A DNA stretch of 64,000 nt, taken from positions 1 through 64,000 of the forward strand of contig NZ_CAIJDE010000062.1 of the NCBI RefSeq assembly GCF_903819335.1, read 5' to 3'. A program made the position numbers and the translations under genes. Of the stretch, positions 35,056-42,395 are shown in pieces; position 1 is the stretch's first letter; each line of letters opens with the position of its first letter. The notes under the pieces were generated by a model. The model did no database searches. It saw nothing but the letters and a program-made list of their open reading frames with translations, and was not told where the DNA came from. Origin of the DNA: Flavobacterium panici. GTDB taxonomy: Bacteria; Bacteroidota; Bacteroidia; Flavobacteriales; Flavobacteriaceae.

Positions 35056-35119
35056 TTGTTTTAAAGTTTCAATCTGCACAATACAAGAAAACCTGAAACT
35101 TAAAACCTGAAACAAAAAT
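35056..35119. repeat. Intergenic hairpin of the TTTCAGGTTTCAAG word family
   Basis: TTTGTTTTAAAGTTTC faces GAAACTTAAAACCTGAAACA, with an additional AAACCTGAAAC. Same word set as 8050-8124. Confidence 0.5.
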
Positions 35120-35122
35120 TAC

Positions 35123-36217
35123 ATGAAGATCAAAGACATCATAACCGTACTAGAAGAAATGGCACCTCTCGCCTATGCAGAAGATTTTGACAATGTGGGA
35201 CTTTTAGTGGGAAATCCGGAAAACGAAAGTAACGGAGTTTTAGTTTGTCATGATGCTTTAGAAAATGTAATTGAAGAAGCCATAACTAAAAATTGCAATC
35301 TCGTAGTTTGCTTCCATCCTATTTTATTTTCTGGAATTAAAAAAATCACAGGTAAAAACTATGTCGAGCGAGCCATTTTAAAAGCAATTAAAAATGATAT
35401 TGCCATTTATGCCGTACATACCGCTTTAGATAATCATCCGCAGGGAGTTAATAACATTTTCTGTAATACATTAGGTTTAATAAACACCAAAATTTTAATT
35501 CCGAAACAGCAATTTCTTCAAAAATTAGTTACTTATACTGTTCCCGAAAATTCGGAAAAAGTTCGGAATGCAATGTTCGAAGCCGGCGCCGGAACTATTG
35601 GAAACTATGATAACTGCAGTTTTAATTCTGAAGGTTTTTTTACTTTTAAAGGAAATGAAAAAAGCAATCCAACAATTGGAGAAAAAGGAAAATTACATAC
35701 CGGAACCGAAATAAAAATCGAAGTTATTTTTGAGAAACATTTACAATCCAAAGTTTTAAAAGCACTTTTAATGAATCATATTTATGAGGAAGTGGCTTAT
35801 GAAATCTACGATCTTCAAAATTCACATCAAAATATTGGCTTAGGAATGATTGGGGAACTGGAGAATGAAATGGATGAAAAAGACTTTCTTCTGCATGTAA
35901 AAGAAATTATGATTGCCCGCGGAATTCGTCATTCTGCCTTTACCGGAAAAAAAGTAAAAAAAGTAGCTGTTCTGGGAGGTTCAGGAAGTTTTGCCATAAA
36001 AAATGCAATTCAGGCTGGAGCCGATGCTTTTTTAACTGCTGATTTAAAATATCATCAGTTTTATGAAGCAGAAAACAAGTTACTTTTAGCCGATATTGGT
36101 CATTTTGAGAGTGAACGCTATACAAAAAACTATATTGTTGATTATCTTCGAAAAAAAATTCTTAATTTTGCGATCATTTTATCGGAAGAAAATACAAATC
36201 CAGTTAAGTACTTATAG
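35123..36217 (+). CDS. Nif3-like dinuclear metal-centre protein
   Basis: 364 residues. The Nif3/YqfO fold is shown by APLAYAEDFDNVGLLVGNP, CHDALENVIEEA, VVCFHPILFSG, AVHTALDNHPQGVNN, VAVLGGSGSFAI and the closing LADIGHFESERY. Metal ligands (His, Asp, Glu) are mostly in place; the first His of the usual HHP is Phe here. The middle insert (about 130-235) is the PII-like domain of the longer class. Family members are hexameric and annotated as GTP cyclohydrolase 1 type 2, but the activity is doubtful. The next gene follows after three bases, an operon. Confidence 0.9.
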   Translation: MKIKDIITVLEEMAPLAYAEDFDNVGLLVGNPENESNGVLVCHDALENVIEEAITKNCNLVVCFHPILFSGIKKITGKNYVERAILKAIKNDIAIYAVHTALDNHPQGVNNIFCNTLGLINTKILIPKQQFLQKLVTYTVPENSEKVRNAMFEAGAGTIGNYDNCSFNSEGFFTFKGNEKSNPTIGEKGKLHTGTEIKIEVIFEKHLQSKVLKALLMNHIYEEVAYEIYDLQNSHQNIGLGMIGELENEMDEKDFLLHVKEIMIARGIRHSAFTGKKVKKVAVLGGSGSFAIKNAIQAGADAFLTADLKYHQFYEAENKLLLADIGHFESERYTKNYIVDYLRKKILNFAIILSEENTNPVKYL

Positions 36218-36220
36218 AAT

Positions 36221-37000
36221 ATGACGAATACGAAAGAATTAAGTGTTGAGGACAAGTTAAGAGCAATATATGATTTACAGCTTATTGACTCTAGAATTGA
36301 CGAAATCAGAAACGTTAGAGGAGAACTTCCTTTAGAGGTTGAAGATTTAGAAGATGAAGTTGCAGGTTTGAGCACTCGTTCAGAAAAACTGAAAGGTGAA
36401 CTTGAAGTGATTGAGGAGCAAATCAAAGCAAAGAAAATTGCTATTGAGGAGCATAAAGAGGTTATCAAGAAATACACAAAACAACAAGAATCAGTTCGTA
36501 ACAACAGAGAATTTAATTCTTTGACAAAAGAAGTTGAATTTCAGGAATTAGAAATTCAATTAGCTGAAAAGCAAATCAAAGAAATGAAAGCTTCTATCGA
36601 GCACAAAAAAGAAGTTATTTCTAATTTAAAAGAAAAACTTGATGCTAAAAGCTCTCATTTAAAACATAAAAAATCTGAATTAGATGCTATTATGGCTGAA
36701 ACTCAAAAAGAAGAAATCTTCTTATCTGAGAAATCAGCTGAATTTTCAGCTCAAATTGAAGAAAGATTATTAGCTGCTTATAACAGAATCAGAAGCAGTG
36801 TTCGTAACGGATTAGCTGTAGTTTCTATCGAAAGAGGAGCTTCTGCAGGATCTTTCTTTACGATTCCACCACAAACTCAGGTTGAAATCGCTTCTAGAAA
36901 AAAAATCATTACTGATGAGCACTCTGGAAGAATTTTAGTTGATACTCAATTAGCTGAAGAAGAAAAAGAAAAAATGGAACAATTGTTCTCAAAATTCTAA
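36221..37000 (+). CDS. Coiled-coil protein of the C4 zinc-ribbon (DUF164) family with all four cysteines lost
   Basis: 259 residues. Residues about 30-185 are a long antiparallel coiled coil (RSEKLKGELEVIEEQIKAKK, EVEFQELEIQLAEKQIKEMK). The C-terminal region aligns with the family's zinc ribbon: IERGASAGSFFTIPPQTQ then KKIITDEHSGRILVD. The four metal-binding cysteines of relatives (CxxC...CxxC) correspond to Ser208, Ser211, Asp232 and Ser235, so zinc binding there is gone. Homologues fold like the bacterial nucleic-acid-binding protein CT398. It follows the Nif3-like gene by three bases; the pairing is conserved in many bacteria, and the partnership may be physical. Confidence 0.85.
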   Translation: MTNTKELSVEDKLRAIYDLQLIDSRIDEIRNVRGELPLEVEDLEDEVAGLSTRSEKLKGELEVIEEQIKAKKIAIEEHKEVIKKYTKQQESVRNNREFNSLTKEVEFQELEIQLAEKQIKEMKASIEHKKEVISNLKEKLDAKSSHLKHKKSELDAIMAETQKEEIFLSEKSAEFSAQIEERLLAAYNRIRSSVRNGLAVVSIERGASAGSFFTIPPQTQVEIASRKKIITDEHSGRILVDTQLAEEEKEKMEQLFSKF

Positions 37001-37003
37001 TAA

Positions 37004-37032
37004 GAGTCCCGATTTAATCGGGACTTTTTTTT
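37004..37032 (+). terminator. Terminator after the coiled-coil gene
   Basis: AGTCCCGATT and AATCGGGACT pair, followed by eight T. Confidence 0.85.
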
Positions 37033-37043
37033 ATAAAACATTT

Positions 37044-37135
37044 TTTGCCACGAATTACACTAATTCTCACTAATTTTTATTTTGTTTCTAAATGGAATAA
37101 AAATTCGTGCTAAATTTGTGTAATTCGTGGCGAAA
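37044..37135. repeat. Intergenic hairpin of the GCCACGAATT word family
   Basis: TTTGCCACGAATTACACTAA faces TGTGTAATTCGTGGCGAAA, with inner AAATTTTTAT-type pairing around the centre. Same family as 16484-16583 and 17301-17364. Confidence 0.65.
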
Positions 37136-37185
37136 CTTTTTTAGATCGGTCCTCGAATATCATTTTTACCACTAAATTATTTGTT

Positions 37186-38043
37186 TTGGGAATTAAAAAA
37201 GGAATTCGTTTTATTACATTAAAATCCGTTGGATCTTATATTAACTTTTTGAGTTATGTGCGTCCGCAAAAAGCCATGGAACTTTCTTATGCTCTTTTTA
37301 GTCAGCCCCGAATTGGGAGATTAAAAAAAGAAACACTTCCAAAAGTTTTAAGAAACACCGAAACAGAAATTTTTCACCATAACGAACATCATTTTCAAAC
37401 CTACATCTGGAAAGGAAATGAAACCAAAATTTTATTGGTTCACGGCTGGGAAAGCAATGCCTCTCGCTGGAAAAAAACACTGCCGCATCTTCAAAAATCC
37501 GGAAGTACTATTATTGCAATTGACGCGCCCGCTCACGGACAAAGCAGCGGAAAAGAATTTAATGTTCCGCTTTATGCCGAATTCATCAATAAAGCGGTAG
37601 AAAAATATCAGCCCGAAATTATTATTGGCCATTCTATTGGCGGTGCAGCCTGCGTTTATCATCAATATTTATTTCCGAATACGAGCATTAATAAAATGGT
37701 TATTCTTGGCGCTCCTTCAGATTTAAAAACTTTGATTAACAATTATATTTCGATGCTGAGTCTGAATTCCAAAATGCTGTCTCTTTTAGAAAATAAATTC
37801 ATAAATCGTTTCAACTTTAAACTGGAAGATTTTTCAGGGCAAAAATTTGCATCGCAATTTACGATTCCTGGTTTCATTGCACATGATACTTCAGATAAAA
37901 TCGTTGCTTTTGAAGAAGGAAAAAAAATAGCCAGCAACTGGAAAAACAGTCAGTTTATTGAAACCAAAGGCTTAAGTCACGGAATGCATGATGATGAATT
38001 GTATGATAAGGTGATTGAGTTTCTTTTTGAAGGGACAAAGTAA
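37186..38043 (+). CDS. Alpha/beta hydrolase
   Basis: Up to 285 residues, using TTG 37186 as the start; the next methionine in frame is residue 31, so the true start is uncertain. The alpha/beta-hydrolase core is clear: ILLVHGWESNASRW (oxyanion region), IAIDAPAHGQSSG, then GHSIGGAACVYH with the nucleophilic serine. The acid lies in HDTSDKIVAFEEG and the catalytic His in GLSHGMHDDEL. It is cytoplasmic, about the size of small esterases. Substrate unknown. The next gene starts 66 bases further on. Confidence 0.85.
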   Translation: MGIKKGIRFITLKSVGSYINFLSYVRPQKAMELSYALFSQPRIGRLKKETLPKVLRNTETEIFHHNEHHFQTYIWKGNETKILLVHGWESNASRWKKTLPHLQKSGSTIIAIDAPAHGQSSGKEFNVPLYAEFINKAVEKYQPEIIIGHSIGGAACVYHQYLFPNTSINKMVILGAPSDLKTLINNYISMLSLNSKMLSLLENKFINRFNFKLEDFSGQKFASQFTIPGFIAHDTSDKIVAFEEGKKIASNWKNSQFIETKGLSHGMHDDELYDKVIEFLFEGTK

Positions 38044-38071
38044 CAGAGGTTCAAAGGGACAAAGTTTTTCC

Positions 38072-38105
38072 AAAAATCTAAAATCTGAATTCTAAAATCT
38101 ACAAT
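38072..38105. repeat. AATCTAAAATCTGAATTC word repeat
   Basis: AAAATCTAAAATCTGAATTC followed by TAAAATCTACAATT; the same string recurs almost exactly at 38517-38552 and, inverted, at 14150-14217. Confidence 0.55.
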
Positions 38106-38109
38106 TAAA

Positions 38110-38457
38110 ATGATAGCTGTAATTTTTGAAGTTATTCCGAATGAAGGAAAAAAAGAAGAATATCTTGATATCGCCGCAAGTCTGCGCCCTGAATTAGACC
38201 ATATTGAAGGTTTTATTTCTATAGAACGATTTCAGAGTTTTAGTGATCCTTCAAAGGTTTTGTCTTTATCTTTTTGGAGAGATGAAGAAAGTATTCAGCA
38301 ATGGAGAAATCTTGAAATGCATCGCGCTGCACAGGCTAAAGGTCGAAATGAAGTTTTTAAAGATTATCATTTAAGAATTGCAACTGTTGTGCGCGACTAC
38401 GGAATGTTTGAAAGAAAAGAGACTCCGGAAGATAGTTCGATTTTTCATGATTCTTAA
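38110..38457 (+). CDS. Antibiotic biosynthesis monooxygenase-family protein
   Basis: 115 residues forming one ABM ferredoxin-like barrel: MIAVIFEVIPNEGKKEEYLD, LDHIEGFISIERFQS, VLSLSFWRDEESIQQWRN and the C-terminal DYHLRIATVVRDYGMF. The family includes haem-degrading and polyketide monooxygenases, and many stress-related proteins of unknown activity. There is no evidence for antibiotic synthesis here. Word repeats flank it on both sides. Confidence 0.87.
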   Translation: MIAVIFEVIPNEGKKEEYLDIAASLRPELDHIEGFISIERFQSFSDPSKVLSLSFWRDEESIQQWRNLEMHRAAQAKGRNEVFKDYHLRIATVVRDYGMFERKETPEDSSIFHDS

Positions 38458-38459
38458 TA

Positions 38460-38499
38460 AAGATACTGAGATTCTAAGTTGCTAAGATTCTAAGTTTTT
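38460..38499. repeat. AGATTCTAAG word repeat
   Basis: AAGATACTGAGATTCTAAG then TTGCTAAGATTCTAAG; related to 33371-33412. Confidence 0.5.
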
Positions 38500-38516
38500 T
38501 TAGTTCAAAGCTTTTG

Positions 38517-38552
38517 AAAAATCTAAAATCTGAATTCTAAAATCTAAAATCA
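38517..38552. repeat. AATCTAAAATCTGAATTC word repeat
   Basis: Second copy of the 38072-38105 string, ending just before the rluF promoter region. Confidence 0.55.
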
Positions 38553-38574
38553 TTTTTTTGCCTACTTTTGCAGT

Positions 38575-39402
38575 ATGGAAGAAAATCTTAAACGTCTTAA
38601 TAAATTTATTGGTGAAACGGGATATTGTTCTCGTCGTGAAGCCGATAAATTAATTGAAGAAGGACGTGTAACAATAAATGGCGCTGTGCCGGAAATGGGA
38701 ACTAAAGTTTCGCCAGATGATGAAGTACGCATAGACGGAAAGTTAATCGTGGAAAAGCACGAAAAAATGGTTTATTTGGCTTTCAACAAACCAGTTGGAA
38801 TCGAATGCACCACTAATTTAGAAGTTCGAAATAATATTGTGGATTATATCAATTATCCGAAACGTATTTTCCCGATTGGAAGATTGGATAAAGCGAGTGA
38901 AGGATTGATTTTTATGACCAATGATGGTGATATCGTAAATAAGATTTTACGCGCCAGAAACAATCACGAAAAAGAATATACGGTTACAGTAAATAAACCT
39001 ATTACAGATCGTTTTATACAACGAATGGGAAATGGTGTTCCAATTTTGGATACGGTTACCAAAAAATGTAAAGTAGAACAAATCAGTAAATACACTTTTA
39101 AAATAATTCTAACTCAGGGTTTAAACCGACAAATTAGAAGAATGTCTGAATATTTGGGTTATGAAGTTACCGCACTTAAACGTATTAGAATTATTAATAT
39201 TTCTTTGGATGTTCCAGTTGGGCGTTACCGCGATTTAACCGATGCTGAAATTAAAGAATTAAATCAGTTAATTGAGCCTTCGAGTAAAACGGAAGAAGCG
39301 AGTTTTCCTAAAGTTGAAGCTCCAAGTCAAAGTTCGAATCGAAGAACAACATTTATTTCAAAACACGATCCCCGATTTAGAAAAAGAGGTGATAACAATT
39401 AA
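38575..39402 (+). CDS. rluF: 23S rRNA pseudouridine synthase of the RluF/RluB type
   Basis: 275 residues. An N-terminal S4 RNA-binding domain (RLNKFIGETGYCSRREADKLIEEGRVTINGAV) precedes the RsuA-type synthase: NKPVGIECTT, FPIGRLDKASEGLIFMTNDGD with the catalytic aspartate in GRLDKASEGL, and GLNRQIRRMSEYLGYEVTALKRIRI. A basic tail (SNRRTTFISKHDPRFRKRGD) likely aids rRNA binding. The short form with direct GIECTT after the S4 domain fits RluF. A TACTTTTG -7-like element lies only five bases before the ATG. Confidence 0.88.
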   Translation: MEENLKRLNKFIGETGYCSRREADKLIEEGRVTINGAVPEMGTKVSPDDEVRIDGKLIVEKHEKMVYLAFNKPVGIECTTNLEVRNNIVDYINYPKRIFPIGRLDKASEGLIFMTNDGDIVNKILRARNNHEKEYTVTVNKPITDRFIQRMGNGVPILDTVTKKCKVEQISKYTFKIILTQGLNRQIRRMSEYLGYEVTALKRIRIINISLDVPVGRYRDLTDAEIKELNQLIEPSSKTEEASFPKVEAPSQSSNRRTTFISKHDPRFRKRGDNN

Positions 39403-39404
39403 AT

Positions 39405-39438
39405 AAAAGTCCCATTTGAGATTTCAAATGGGACTTTT
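39405..39438. terminator. Bidirectional terminator
   Basis: AAAAGTCCCATTTGA and TCAAATGGGACTTTT form a perfect 15-base-pair stem between convergent genes. Confidence 0.88.
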
Positions 39439-39442
39439 TAAT

Positions 39443-40831
39443 TTATTTCTTATTATCTAAAAATTCATAATACAAAGCCTTAGATAAAAAACCTGCATTT
39501 TGATAATTTGAAATTAATTCTTCTCTTACCGCTTCTGGATATTTTCCGTCTAAATTATTCTTTGAAAGATATTCTCTTCTGGCATCATCATTAAAGTTTA
39601 ATCCGCTTAAAAATACTGGCTCTACTCCTTTATTTACCGAAATATTATAATTGGTTACTAAATTCCCCCAATTCACATAACTGCATAAAAGAATTGTTCC
39701 ATAGAAATACCAAATCATTTGATTGAAAAGATAGGCATTTGTTTTTTGTTTCGTTATTTTTAAGAAAGAATAAATCAAACCGATAATGGCTAAAATTAAA
39801 AAAGCATAAACTCCTAGACGTTTATAAGTTAGACCGTAAAAAGAAACATATTCTGAGTTTTTAACAATGGCGCTTACAATTAAAACTACATTTAATACAA
39901 TCCATACTTTTGCCAGTTTTTTTAGTGTTGTTGCTTTTTCATCAAAGTTAAAACCTCCTTTAAAGTAAAATAAGATTACACCAACTGCCATCAAAATTGA
40001 AAATATAACTGCATTTACTCGTTGGTGTGTATCGGCGCTTAGGTTTGTTTTTTCGACTACTTCAAAAAATTGTTCGTAATTATATGTTCCAATGAAAATT
40101 AGAAGCATAATATTTAACATAAATAATGTGATTACTCCGCTCTTTCTTTCAAAATCCAAATCTAAAAATGAGAATGTACTTTGATTTTTTACTTCAGAAA
40201 TGTTAGTGAATTCATTGTTTAATTTTGGGTTGAACTGATAAGAAATATCCGGAACCCAGTAATTCCAAAAACTGAATGAGATATAAAATCCTAAAATACA
40301 CATAGCTATTAATTGAGGCAGATTAATATCTAATGTATAATCAGTAAACAATGAAGAGAAATGATTGCTTCCGAATGAGTAAACGATAAAAAATAATCCA
40401 AGAAATATTACCGGAATAATTACAAACGCTACTAGTTTCTTAGCAAAGTCGTTGTGAATTTTTCGTTCAGGAAGCCATTGGCTAAATATAAAAATACGTC
40501 CTATTGTAGTGATTCCGTTTAGGAATATTAAAGGAAAAATCTGAACGATTTTAAGTTCTCCATCCTGCGTTTTAAATTGTAAAAACAGAATTGATAATGC
40601 TAAAGCAAAAAATGATGCAGCGTCTCCATACCACGCAAAGGCAAAACAAGATAAAATAGAAGTCATAACAAGAACAAGATGTGATCTGTTTACAAACTTT
40701 TCCTGAAAGAAATAACTAATTAACAGAGTAAGTATCACTCCAAAAATAGAGATATTGATTCCCATAGATTCATTGTAAAAAAGCAGTATAAAAACCGCTG
40801 TACAAGCTAAAATAATTTGATGTTTTTTCAT
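39443..40831 (-). CDS. DUF4153/DUF4173-type membrane protein
   Basis: 462 residues with about eleven hydrophobic helices (for example IILACTAVFILLFYNES, VIILFYFKGGFNF near the middle, GVYAFLILAIIGLIYSFLKI near the end). Segments such as ERKSGVITLFMLNIMLLIF and NAVIFSILMAVGVILFYFKG resemble the DUF4173 family. The C-terminus carries a soluble tail of about 60 residues. No function is known. The winged-helix regulator gene lies 140 bases upstream on the same strand and could act in the same unit. Confidence 0.75.
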   Translation of the reverse strand: MKKHQIILACTAVFILLFYNESMGINISIFGVILTLLISYFFQEKFVNRSHLVLVMTSILSCFAFAWYGDAASFFALALSILFLQFKTQDGELKIVQIFPLIFLNGITTIGRIFIFSQWLPERKIHNDFAKKLVAFVIIPVIFLGLFFIVYSFGSNHFSSLFTDYTLDINLPQLIAMCILGFYISFSFWNYWVPDISYQFNPKLNNEFTNISEVKNQSTFSFLDLDFERKSGVITLFMLNIMLLIFIGTYNYEQFFEVVEKTNLSADTHQRVNAVIFSILMAVGVILFYFKGGFNFDEKATTLKKLAKVWIVLNVVLIVSAIVKNSEYVSFYGLTYKRLGVYAFLILAIIGLIYSFLKITKQKTNAYLFNQMIWYFYGTILLCSYVNWGNLVTNYNISVNKGVEPVFLSGLNFNDDARREYLSKNNLDGKYPEAVREELISNYQNAGFLSKALYYEFLDNKK

Positions 40832-40971
40832 TTTTGTAGATTTTTATTTGTTATTGGTCAAAAATGTAATTGCCTTATCCGCTAATTGTAAAAACACTAT
40901 CGGCAATTTCATGATTTCAATTTTTAAAAGTACTTTGTAATTCAAAGTTTTTAGGTAAAAAAATATAGTTA

Positions 40972-41262
40972 TTACGATTTCATTAATTTTTCGAGATAAG
41001 AAAGGTGCTCTTTAAACGCTGCGCGGCCTAGCGGCGTTACCTGATAAGATGTTTTTGGTTTTTTACCAACAAATTCTTTCTTAACTTCGATGTATTCAGA
41101 TTTCTCCAACGCAGAGGAATGACTTGCTAAATTACCATCGGTGATATTTAAAAGTGTTTTCATCTCGGTAAAATCTACCCAGTCGTTAACCATCAGAACG
41201 GACATAATACCCAGTCTGACACGGCTTTCAAAATCTTTATTTAGTTTATCAATAATTCCCAT
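40972..41262 (-). CDS. Winged-helix transcriptional regulator
   Basis: 96 residues. DFESRVRLGIMSVLMVNDWVDFTEMKTLLNITDGNLASHSSALEKSEYIEVKKEF is a winged helix-turn-helix of the PF13601 (HTH_34) type, with the wing KKPKTSYQVTPLGRAAF. It has no ligand domain. Such one-domain regulators usually control a neighbouring transporter or membrane gene. It overlaps nothing but begins four bases after the upstream membrane-protein gene, forming a two-gene operon; it may also affect the gene at 39443. Confidence 0.9.
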   Translation of the reverse strand: MGIIDKLNKDFESRVRLGIMSVLMVNDWVDFTEMKTLLNITDGNLASHSSALEKSEYIEVKKEFVGKKPKTSYQVTPLGRAAFKEHLSYLEKLMKS

Positions 41263-41266
41263 TGGG

Positions 41267-41881
41267 TTATTTGTATTTTTTGAACATCACCAATCCATAT
41301 GCGATATGCAGGATACCAAATCCTAAGATCCAAAATATTAAACCATATCCAATATAAAAAAGCGAAATACATCCCAGCAAAAGTTCAGAAAAGCCTAAAT
41401 ATTTTATATCTGAAAATGTATATTTTTCGGCATTGATAACGGCTAGTCCGTAAAATAATAAAGTAGACGGCGCTACTAAACCGTAATATCCGTGATATAT
41501 TAATGCTAAACAAAATATTCCTCCTGCTGCAAGTGGAACTGCCAGATTAAACAGCATATTTTTTGTAGCAGAGGTCCAAATTGGCAAATTGTATTTTTTA
41601 CTTTTTCTAACGGTAAAAAAGGTTCCGAATACAAAGGCACAAACTAAAATTATTACGCCTATCCATATTAATTCTGAAACTAAGCTGCCGGATAATATTA
41701 TGTGTTCGTCAGTAAAATATTCGATTCCATTTACTTTAAAAAGCTGATAGACATATAATCCGCCTATTAATGCCGAAAGTCCCGCGAAAACTCCTGAAAG
41801 TCCGCTTAACGATATAAATCTTGAAGAACGCTCCATCATGGAACGAATATGTGCTAAATCTTCTTGGTGCTTTTGATTCAT
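41267..41881 (-). CDS. Membrane protein paired with a winged-helix regulator
   Basis: 204 residues: a cytoplasmic start (KHQEDLAHIRSMMERSSRF), then about six helices (FAGLSALIGGLYVYQLF, SELIWIGVIILVCAFVFGTFF, GFSELLLGCISLFYIGYGLIFWILGFGILHI). The N-terminal dozen residues before the first helix look like a conserved amphipathic segment seen in similar Bacteroidetes gene pairs. No catalytic motif is visible. It is the first gene of the operon and has a strong consensus promoter. Function unknown. Confidence 0.75.
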   Translation of the reverse strand: MNQKHQEDLAHIRSMMERSSRFISLSGLSGVFAGLSALIGGLYVYQLFKVNGIEYFTDEHIILSGSLVSELIWIGVIILVCAFVFGTFFTVRKSKKYNLPIWTSATKNMLFNLAVPLAAGGIFCLALIYHGYYGLVAPSTLLFYGLAVINAEKYTFSDIKYLGFSELLLGCISLFYIGYGLIFWILGFGILHIAYGLVMFKKYK

Positions 41882-41901
41882 AATTAAAGTACTTTGCGTT
41901 A

Positions 41902-41930
41902 CAAAGTTATTATTTATTTTGAATTGACAA
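41902..41930 (-). promoter_or_regulatory. Promoter of the membrane protein/regulator operon
   Basis: On the minus strand, TTG (41928-41930), an 18-base spacer and TAACTTTG (41902-41909) match the flavobacterial consensus, 21 bases before the start codon. Confidence 0.65.
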
Positions 41931-42000
41931 ATAAAAAATTGTGTTTTTATTTTAATTAAATTAAATCGTAGACATAATGAATGAATTGTTAAATCATAAA

Positions 42001-42145
42001 ATGTATAACCCCTACGGGATATTTTACCTGTGAAATTATATTATAACTACCGATATATAACTCCTAACGGAGTATCTCGGAGAGATTAAATATCGGTAGC
42101 TAAAAATCATTTACCACGATTTTTTGTCCCGTAGGGACTACACAT
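42001..42145. repeat. Nested inverted repeat with CCCTACGGGA ends
   Basis: Outer arms ATGTATAACCCCTACGGGAT (42001-42020) and TCCCGTAGGGACTACACAT (42127-42145) face each other. Inner arms CTACCGATAT (42047-42056) and ATATCGGTAG (42090-42099) are perfect, and enclose a CTCCTAACGGAG hairpin (42061-42072). The CCCGTAGGGA and CTACCGATAT words are of a type I recall from dispersed flavobacterial repeats. It looks like a small non-autonomous mobile element. Confidence 0.65.
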
Positions 42146-42167
42146 TTAATTAATATTTAATAATCAT

Positions 42168-42195
42168 ACCTACAAGGTTTTGGAAATCTTGCAGG
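42168..42195. repeat. CCTACAAGGTTTTGGAAATC hairpin repeat
   Basis: CCTACAAG and CTTGCAGG pair around GTTTTGGAAAT. I recall the same word (acctacaaggtttt...aaaccttgtaggt) as a dispersed flavobacterial repeat. It directly abuts the structured element. Confidence 0.5.
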
Positions 42196-42222
42196 AGCGG
42201 GATTTGTTTTTACCTGAGTGTT

Positions 42223-42335
42223 GCGTGAGGGATAGGAGCTGGCTACCGAAGTAGCGCGGATAGCCCGACCATGTTTGAGAAAAGGCGCGCAATAAGCGAA
42301 AAGATTGGAGCGCCTTTTTGCAAACATGGTCACGC
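42223..42335 (+). ncRNA. Candidate multi-branched structured RNA
   Basis: Four nested pairings are visible: closing stem GCGTGA (42223-42228) with TCACGC (42330-42335); GGG (42229-42231) with CCC (42264-42266); a perfect hairpin GCTAC-CGAA-GTAGC (42242-42255); and a long arm CCATGTTTG (42269-42277) with CAAACATGG (42321-42329) continued by AAAAGGCGC/GCGCCTTTTT. The region is much richer in G and C than its surroundings. The GCGTGAGGGAT...GCGGATAGCCC core resembles a recurrent flavobacterial intergenic element, possibly the Rfam Flavo-1 motif, but I cannot verify that. Strand is a guess; the fold also exists on the complement. Confidence 0.5.
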
Positions 42336-42351
42336 CCAAAGTATAAAAACG

Positions 42352-42381
42352 AAAAAGCCTATTGGTAAGGAACAGGCTTTT
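42352..42381 (-). terminator. Terminator of corA
   Basis: AAAAAGCCT and AGGCTTTT pair, and a T-rich run follows on the minus strand, 15 bases past the corA stop. Confidence 0.7.
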
Positions 42382-42395
42382 ATTTTCATTTATAA

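Larger units (their letters stand above)
41931..42395. other. Gene-free region packed with repeats
   Basis: Between the operon promoter and corA there is no credible gene. The interval holds a 145-base nested inverted repeat (42001-42145), a small CCTACAAG...CTTGCAGG hairpin (42168-42195), a multi-branched RNA-like element (42223-42335) and a terminator (42352-42381). An open frame of 82 codons on the minus strand crosses the RNA-like element but has no recognisable protein features. Confidence 0.7.

Noticed and set aside
38563..38570. TACTTTTG as an rluF promoter giving a leaderless mRNA
   Set aside because: It fits the -7 consensus but stands five bases from the ATG with no TTG upstream; likely chance in an AT-rich repeat region.
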